Positions 6,125 to 10,440 of a stretch of DNA of 10,440 nucleotides are shown in pieces. Below the pieces are notes generated by a model. It saw only the letters and a program-made list of their open reading frames with translations. It was not told the origin of the DNA and ran no database searches. The stretch's first letter is position 1. Each line of letters begins with the position of its first letter. Source of the DNA: an uncultured Clostridia bacterium (GTDB taxonomy: Bacteria; Bacillota; Clostridia; Christensenellales; QALW01); the NCBI GenBank assembly GCA_900550765.1, contig URTC01000031.1, positions 1 to 10,440 on the forward strand, read 5' to 3'. The position numbers were made by a program, and so were the translations under genes.

Positions 6125-6244
6125 TTAATGATTGGTCTTTCCTCGATCGCGCCAATCATGCATGATCGCAACCAATTCACGCAGCTGTCCTTTAAACTGG
6201 GCATCCGGCAAATAGGGAAGCAGCGCTATATGCCACAGACGCAT
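5807..6244 (-). pseudogene. Pyrimidine-dimer-glycosylase-like gene interrupted by an in-frame TAA
   Basis: Read through, this is 145 codons plus the final stop. The start (ATG at 6244, AGGGGG 6 bases upstream) gives MRLWHIALLPYLPDAQ, which matches the Met-Arg-Leu-Trp-His N-terminus of the pyrimidine dimer DNA glycosylase-like family (Pyr_excise/TIGR02328 type). The frame meets TAA at 6127-6125 after residue 39 (ending KTNH) and continues without shift as LVNIVMAYPKEE. A conserved-looking WHNETYL-x4-MANLFEKY follows in the C-terminal half. Both halves look like one family protein, and total length fits. Glycosylases of this type nick DNA at UV dimers. With the stop, only a 39-residue peptide and possibly a reinitiated C-terminal piece would be made. 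A sequence error could also produce this. The family call is from memory of motifs. Confidence 0.6.
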
Positions 6245-6330
6245 TATTTTCCCCCTGTTTTCATACTCTGTTTTTATACAGTTTTCCCAATTTCAGCCGT
6301 TTCTATTGCCCGGAAAGATATTTTTAGCAA

Positions 6331-6359
6331 TAAAAAAAATCCCCGGAACAATCCGGGGA
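6331..6359 (-). terminator. Intrinsic terminator after the sigma/anti-sigma/PepSY operon
   Basis: An 8-bp stem TCCCCGGA/TCCGGGGA (6340-6347 and 6352-6359) with a 4-base loop is followed on the minus strand by a run of eight T (complement of 6332-6339). It lies 10 bases beyond the stop of the PepSY gene and separates this operon from the glycosylase-like gene. Confidence 0.9.
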
Positions 6360-6369
6360 AGAAAACAGT

Positions 6370-6942
6370 TCAATCATCCGCTTCCTTTTCACTTTTTATA
6401 ATATCGCCGGTTTTGGCATGAATCTCATATTCATATGCAAAGCCATTGGCTTCAAATTCAACTTCATAAACCGGAATTCCCTTCTCATAATCTGTTTCAA
6501 TATCCAATTTCCTCGCCTCCGACGCCTGGATTGACGCATGTGCAAAAGCAATATCCCGGGCACGTTCTGCACCAATCAGTATATTCGAAGTATCCTCCGG
6601 CACGGCAGTAGCATCGGGCTGAACCACAGCGGGAAGATCATCATCCCGTTCTTTTTTATGTTCAAGAATATCCCCGGTCCGTGCCTCTATTTCATAGTCA
6701 TATTCTATGCCGGCAGCTTTAAACTCTACTTCATAAACCATCAGGCCATCCTCACAATCCAGCTTTACCCGAAGCTCCTGTGCAGCATCCGCCTGGATCC
6801 CTGCATGCAGCAGCGCGGTTTCCTGCGCTTTTTGTGCTCCGATATAATTTTTAGTACTGGCGCTTCCTACAGAATCAATATTCTGCGGTATCGTCTGCCC
6901 GGAGGAAAGCAGCAGATTCAATTCATTAATAGAAAGAGGCAC
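6370..6942 (-). CDS. Tandem PepSY-domain protein, probably the detached C-terminus of the anti-sigma
   Basis: A 190-residue ORF with two PepSY domains, at about residues 33-99 and 122-188. Each reads [Y/L]IGA-x-[K/R]A, then VYEVEF, then YEI-x-A-[R/K]TGDI. PepSY domains are usually extracytoplasmic and linked to peptidases or sensory proteins. The ORF begins with GTG directly after the anti-sigma's TAA, in the same frame and without a recognisable ribosome site. It has no signal peptide or membrane helix. The first residues (PLSINELNLLLSSG) resemble the linker that, as I recall, joins RsgI-like anti-sigmas to C-terminal PepSY domains in other Clostridia. I therefore think it is the former extracellular part of the same protein. 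If translated alone by coupling it would be cytoplasmic. Confidence 0.72.
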   Translation of the reverse strand: MPLSINELNLLLSSGQTIPQNIDSVGSASTKNYIGAQKAQETALLHAGIQADAAQELRVKLDCEDGLMVYEVEFKAAGIEYDYEIEARTGDILEHKKERDDDLPAVVQPDATAVPEDTSNILIGAERARDIAFAHASIQASEARKLDIETDYEKGIPVYEVEFEANGFAYEYEIHAKTGDIIKSEKEADD

Positions 6943-7617
6943 TTAGCTGTTAAAACTATATGTCGGCTCATGGGCAATTCTCTGCTGAATAAGCAGCGCC
7001 TTTCCTGTGGTAATTCCGTACTCCTGAGCAAGCATCTGAAGCTGGCTGTCTGAGGAAATTGTCTGGCTTAAAACTGCGCCGCTGAAGGTGTCCGTCTGCA
7101 GCAGCGCGTTGACCTCCTGGGTAAGTTTTTCCTTCAGCTGTGTACTTTTTTCTGCATCGCCATGATCCACACTGATCAAAATGGAATTAGAAAGTTCGCT
7201 GAGATATCCGTTTTTCAATAAAGAACCGATCAGCGCATTTACGGTAATCTCCAAACTGCTGCCTTCAAAATCCATTTGCCCCACAACAGTTTCCGCGTCG
7301 TTATTCAGCGCATGTACCGCAAGTACCCGTTCCTTCTCATTGATCTGGATTTCAATACTCGGATTTACGTCCAAAGATACGGTAGAGACTACCGCATAAT
7401 TCGCCTTATACATTGTAAGCCCCGCAAAAGCACCCACGGCAAGCACTAAAACGGCCGCAGCAGCGGTCAGGCGTGTTATCCACCGATTCGTTTTCTTCTG
7501 TTCTGTCATCAAAATTACCTTTCCTTTCTGGTTCTGACATTCACTGAGTACGGAATGCAGAACATCCGGTTGCGAGTTTTCTACTGCCCGTTTAATTTTT
7601 TCTTCTATCCCCCTCAT
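6943..7617 (-). CDS. RsgI-like membrane anti-sigma factor
   Basis: A 224-residue protein. Its cytoplasmic N-terminus (about 1-47) starts with EEKIKRAVENSQPDVL and has no zinc-binding His/Cys anti-sigma motif. One membrane helix lies at about 48-70. The extracytoplasmic part carries VSTVSLDVNPSIEIQINEKE (77-96), the hallmark of RsgI, followed by an alpha/beta region ending GITTGKALLIQQRI. In RsgI proteins the bond between the corresponding Asn and Pro (here 85-86) is cut autocatalytically as part of signalling to sigma-I. It probably binds and restrains the ECF sigma encoded just upstream, with which it shares a 4-base ATGA overlap and a GGAG site. The protein stops at TAA immediately before the in-frame PepSY ORF, so it may lack its native sensory domain. 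Confidence 0.8.
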   Translation of the reverse strand: MRGIEEKIKRAVENSQPDVLHSVLSECQNQKGKVILMTEQKKTNRWITRLTAAAAVLVLAVGAFAGLTMYKANYAVVSTVSLDVNPSIEIQINEKERVLAVHALNNDAETVVGQMDFEGSSLEITVNALIGSLLKNGYLSELSNSILISVDHGDAEKSTQLKEKLTQEVNALLQTDTFSGAVLSQTISSDSQLQMLAQEYGITTGKALLIQQRIAHEPTYSFNS

Positions 7618-8183
7618 ACATTCTGCTCTCCTTTCATAAAATGATGTTTCAGTTTTTTAATCGCTCTGCTGTATTTGGAAAGAACGGTAGCCAGAGGCAG
7701 AGAAAGTATCTGTGCGATCTCTCTGTGTTTCATACCGGAAACAGCATGCAGCATGACGATCTGTCTCTCCGGGTCTGTCAACAGCTTCATACAAGCTTCC
7801 AGTGTCAATCTGTCTTCCAGCGCGGCGGCATCAGCACATAGATCATACTCTTCCAACGATGCAGCGCATCTTTGGCAGTCTCTCAGCTTGGCCAAACAAA
7901 GGTTTTTTGCAATCGTAATAATCCAGGCCATCGGCTTCCCACAGGAACGATATCTATCCGCCGCTGCATATAGACTCAGATAGCAATCCTGCAGGACGTC
8001 TTCAGCATCCTGCCTGTTCTTCAAAATAGAAAGGGCAAAACCATATACGGAAGCGCTGGTAGCACTGTACAAAGCGGACAGCGCTTCCGTATCCGAGGCG
8101 GCGATCCTTGCAAGCAATGCATCCAGCATTTCAGCATCTGCGCTGGTATATCCGACTGCCGAGCTCAAACAAATAAACAGCAT
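7614..8183 (-). CDS. ECF-type RNA polymerase sigma factor
   Basis: A 189-residue sigma-70 family factor with only regions 2 and 4. Region 2 spans about 34-103, with the core-binding stretch NRQDAEDVLQDCYLSLY (56-72) and a promoter-melting segment PMAWIITIAKNLCLAKLRD (84-102). Region 4 spans about 125-180, with a helix-turn-helix read as MKHREIAQILSLPLATVLSKYSRAIKKLK (151-179). The ATG at 8183 has AGGAGA 6 bases upstream. The first 18 residues are not typical of the family, and a Met19 start is conceivable but lacks a ribosome site. Its stop overlaps the anti-sigma start, the standard sigma/anti-sigma arrangement. It probably autoregulates the operon, but I found no convincing promoter for it. 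Confidence 0.9.
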   Translation of the reverse strand: MLFICLSSAVGYTSADAEMLDALLARIAASDTEALSALYSATSASVYGFALSILKNRQDAEDVLQDCYLSLYAAADRYRSCGKPMAWIITIAKNLCLAKLRDCQRCAASLEEYDLCADAAALEDRLTLEACMKLLTDPERQIVMLHAVSGMKHREIAQILSLPLATVLSKYSRAIKKLKHHFMKGEQNV

Positions 8184-8483
8184 AGGGTGTCTCCTTTCAT
8201 ACAGTTAATGAATAACAGACATATTTTATTGCATCCATAAAAAAATTTTTTAAAAATCATTCCTTCATAGAACCGATTACATTGATGATATCGTATACAA
8301 AGAAATTTTTTCTCTTTTTTCTCTGCTGCATAAAAATTTTTTACAACCCGTATCAATGGGTAAAAATACAAAAATTCTCCTATTGACTGCTCCCTGCAAA
8401 AAGGGACCGGGCAATAGGAGAAGCATTCTCCACGACCAAAATCTCTTAACGTATGCGGTTGTTCAAAGATAAGCCGTAAATCT
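8184..8483 (-). other. 300-base intergenic region, AT-rich
   Basis: The stretch separates the GH2 gene from the sigma gene. It holds the GH2 terminator near its upstream end and several A/T runs (for example around 8240-8260 and 8306-8318). I see no small ORF with a ribosome site. The leader of the sigma operon must start here, but no clear housekeeping or ECF-type (AAC/CGTC) element could be picked out by eye. Confidence 0.6.
8361..8422 (-). terminator. Intrinsic terminator after the GH2 gene
   Basis: A perfect 11-bp stem TTCTCCTATTG/CAATAGGAGAA (8375-8385 and 8412-8422) encloses an inner 5-bp stem TCCCT/AGGGA (8391-8395 and 8402-8406). On the minus strand it is followed by TTTTTGTATTTTT. 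It lies about 60 bases beyond the GH2 stop. Confidence 0.85.
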
Positions 8484-10440
8484 TTACTCAGCTGTAAAAG
8501 AAAGCACTGCTCCCAACAAATTCTCACTTTGTGCCTGTACCCGGAGCACACCGGGCGTCCTTCCCATCCGTACGGCCACACTGATACGCCCTGCACGCAT
8601 ACGCCGTTCGGGGCAATTGACCGGCGTGTGATCGCTCACATCCGAACCTGTTCCCACGAGCGTGCCGACAGAATTACAATCAAACCGAACCAGAGGACAG
8701 GCGTCAGGTACCTCACGTCCCTGCTCGTCTTCGCACCAGCAAGAGATTACGGCAATATCCTGGCCATTCGCCTTAGGTACGTCGTTATCCAAATGCAGTA
8801 CCAGTTTCACCGGTCTGCCGGCAGTTTCCCGAGTATCGCGCGCCGCCGCACAACCGCCGCAATAGGCAACTGCCTCCAGCCGTCCGGGGCTGTACTCCAC
8901 CTCCCATTCGGCATGAGAATACGGCTCTACTTCTTTTCTCCCCAGCGATGCACCGTTTAAAAAAAGCTCACACTCCGCACAATTGGTATAGGCAAAGACT
9001 TTTATCTTTTCCCCCAGCCGATCCTCCCAATTCCAATGGGGCAGCAAATGCACCATCGGTTTTTTCGTAAACAGCGACTGATTCTGATAGAAAGCATCTT
9101 TTTTTTGTAAAAATAAATCGATTGCCCCCGACTGCGAACAGATGCGCGGCCAAACAGCTTCCCCCCTGTGTTCAAAGGCGATCCACTGAAAGGATCCGAA
9201 CATCCACGGCCGTGCCTTCAGCAATTTCCAAAAATGCTCACGTCCGATAAACCAAGCGTTGATATCATGATCGTACGCACGGATATATCCATGTGCGGCA
9301 GAATCCTCCTCATACCATCCCCGCGTAGTGCCGGCAGCGCAGCATTCAGAGGAAAAAATCGGCGTTCGCGGATATTGCTGCCGCACAGTATCCCACAATG
9401 GATGGTTGTAATTGATGCCGATCAGTTCAAGGTCATCAAATACCGTAGCTTTATCCGGCGAATTAGATACCGCGGAAGTGGTTGGCCGCGTAGGATCCAG
9501 CTGCTTGGCACGGGCAATCATCGCTTTATTGATCCGGCGGCCGATCTGTGTTAAATGATGCGGCTCTTCATTGCCGATAGACCACATAAATACACTCGGG
9601 CGATTCCGGTCGCGGCGAATCATCATCTCCAGTGCCGCAAGTCCTTCCTCAGTAGAATCAAACCAGCGTGTTTCATCCATCACGATAAATCCGGCCTCAT
9701 CCAGGGCATCCATCATCGCCGCCGCCTGGGGGTAATGACTGGTTCGGTATCCGTTGGCGCCCATTTCCTTCATCAGCTGCACTTTATAACGGAAAATGTT
9801 ATCCGGTACAGCTTTACCCGTCAAGCCAAAATCTCCATGACCGCAGACACCGCAGATATCCACACGGCGGCCATTGAGAATAAACCCGTTATCCGCTGTA
9901 AAACAGAACGTACGGAAGCCAAAGCGATCGTATACAGTGTCTATCTCCTCCTTGCCGATATACAGCGCAGTCTTCACCGTATATATATACGGATCCTCCG
10001 TATCCCACAAATGGGGCTGTTCCATCTGCGTTTCATATTCCACAGCAGTTTTCTGCCGCAGCGATACAAAAACAGTTCCCTCAGCCTGTGCGCAGGGCCT
10101 GCCCTCCCGATCCAAAACCGTACTGACAATTCTGACCTCCTGATTGCAATAGCAGTCATTGCGCAAGGTCGTTTCAAAAGCAATCCGCCAAACACCGGTC
10201 TCTCCCAGCAGTTCAGGCCGTATACAGACGCCCCACAAATCTACCGAATCAGGCGCCGTTTTAATCAGCCATACATGCCGGTAGATTCCTCCACCCTGAT
10301 ACCACCAGCCTTCATTATGGTCGTAGCGGACATAGACAGCCAGTACATTCTCCTCTTCCCCATAATGCAGATAATCGGAAAGATCTACTTCAAAAGAAGT
10401 ATATCCACAAAAATTATGCTTAAGTTCACAGCAGTTTAAA
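8484..10440 (-). CDS. Glycoside hydrolase family 2 enzyme (beta-galactosidase type), 5' end missing
   Basis: The frame is open from the right edge (first full codon at 10439), giving 651 residues; the true start lies outside. The end of the sugar-binding jelly roll is visible at residues 1-67 (GYTSFEVDL, then GWWYQGGGIYRHVWL). An Ig-like domain (about 68-175) and a TIM barrel (about 185-470) follow. The acid/base is Glu291 in WSIGNEE (codon 9567-9569) and the nucleophile is Glu365 in IFSSECC (codon 9345-9347). C-terminal beta domains include a DUF4982-like stretch (about 478-540). Such retaining enzymes remove beta-linked sugars from plant or host glycans. No signal peptide can be judged. Beta-galactosidase is the commonest activity of this architecture, but beta-glucuronidase or others are not excluded. 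A terminator follows. Confidence 0.92.
   Translation of the reverse strand, partial: LNCCELKHNFCGYTSFEVDLSDYLHYGEEENVLAVYVRYDHNEGWWYQGGGIYRHVWLIKTAPDSVDLWGVCIRPELLGETGVWRIAFETTLRNDCYCNQEVRIVSTVLDREGRPCAQAEGTVFVSLRQKTAVEYETQMEQPHLWDTEDPYIYTVKTALYIGKEEIDTVYDRFGFRTFCFTADNGFILNGRRVDICGVCGHGDFGLTGKAVPDNIFRYKVQLMKEMGANGYRTSHYPQAAAMMDALDEAGFIVMDETRWFDSTEEGLAALEMMIRRDRNRPSVFMWSIGNEEPHHLTQIGRRINKAMIARAKQLDPTRPTTSAVSNSPDKATVFDDLELIGINYNHPLWDTVRQQYPRTPIFSSECCAAGTTRGWYEEDSAAHGYIRAYDHDINAWFIGREHFWKLLKARPWMFGSFQWIAFEHRGEAVWPRICSQSGAIDLFLQKKDAFYQNQSLFTKKPMVHLLPHWNWEDRLGEKIKVFAYTNCAECELFLNGASLGRKEVEPYSHAEWEVEYSPGRLEAVAYCGGCAAARDTRETAGRPVKLVLHLDNDVPKANGQDIAVISCWCEDEQGREVPDACPLVRFDCNSVGTLVGTGSDVSDHTPVNCPERRMRAGRISVAVRMGRTPGVLRVQAQSENLLGAVLSFTAE

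Noticed and set aside
6538..7053. Plus-strand open frame of 171 residues
   Set aside because: It lies antisense to the PepSY and anti-sigma genes, with no ribosome site or family resemblance.
8165..8596. Minus-strand open frame of 143 residues bridging the GH2 end and the sigma start
   Set aside because: It overlaps the GH2 3' end, crosses a terminator and AT-rich leader, and its composition is not protein-like.
9555..10439. Long plus-strand open frame (294 residues) across the GH2 gene
   Set aside because: It is the antisense of a clear GH2 catalytic gene, has no ribosome site and no recognisable domain.
1..10440. Mobile elements, CRISPR arrays, tRNA or rRNA genes
   Set aside because: No transposase, integrase, regularly spaced repeats, tRNA-like cloverleaf or rRNA sequence was seen on either strand.

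Overview
The window looks like a chromosomal segment of an anaerobic, endospore-forming clostridial Firmicute. The evidence is the cotJABC spore-coat operon, strong AGGAGG-type ribosome sites, moderate G+C, compact single-strand gene runs, and protein families typical of Clostridia: a signal-less Amidase_3-SH3 protein, a cysteine-rich coat-type protein, and an ECF sigma factor with an RsgI-like anti-sigma. I cannot name the genus. I see no phage, transposon, CRISPR array, tRNA or rRNA.

Layout. Positions 1-1750 are sporulation-flavoured. cotJA, cotJB and the first codons of cotJC lie on the minus strand. A minimal J-domain protein diverges from them. It converges on a cysteine-rich putative coat/exosporium protein preceded by a sigma-K-like promoter. 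Next on the minus strand is an N-acetylmuramoyl-L-alanine amidase without a signal peptide (1749-2741), plausibly a late-sporulation autolysin. Positions 2887-5403 are a plus-strand block. A flavin-reductase-family protein is followed with no gap by a Y-family DNA polymerase, and then by a zinc-ribbon, single-TM protein with its own promoter.

From 5436 to the right edge everything is on the minus strand. In transcription order from the right these are a glycoside hydrolase family 2 enzyme (5' end outside the window), an ECF sigma factor, an RsgI-like membrane anti-sigma, a tandem PepSY ORF, a pyrimidine-dimer-glycosylase-like gene, and a small thioredoxin.

The most notable observation is that two neighbouring minus-strand genes are each cut by one in-frame TAA while the reading frame stays open and family-like on both sides. 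One TAA separates the anti-sigma's membrane part from its tandem PepSY domains (TAA at 6943-6945). The other cuts the glycosylase-like gene after residue 39 (TAA at 6125-6127). The PepSY piece has no signal peptide or membrane segment, so as a separate protein it would remain in the cytoplasm. Local gene decay, sequence error, or readthrough/reinitiation could explain this and need to be told apart. The sigma/anti-sigma pair is also interesting because an ECF-type sigma is matched to an RsgI-like partner carrying an Asn-Pro pair at the position where RsgI proteins self-cleave.
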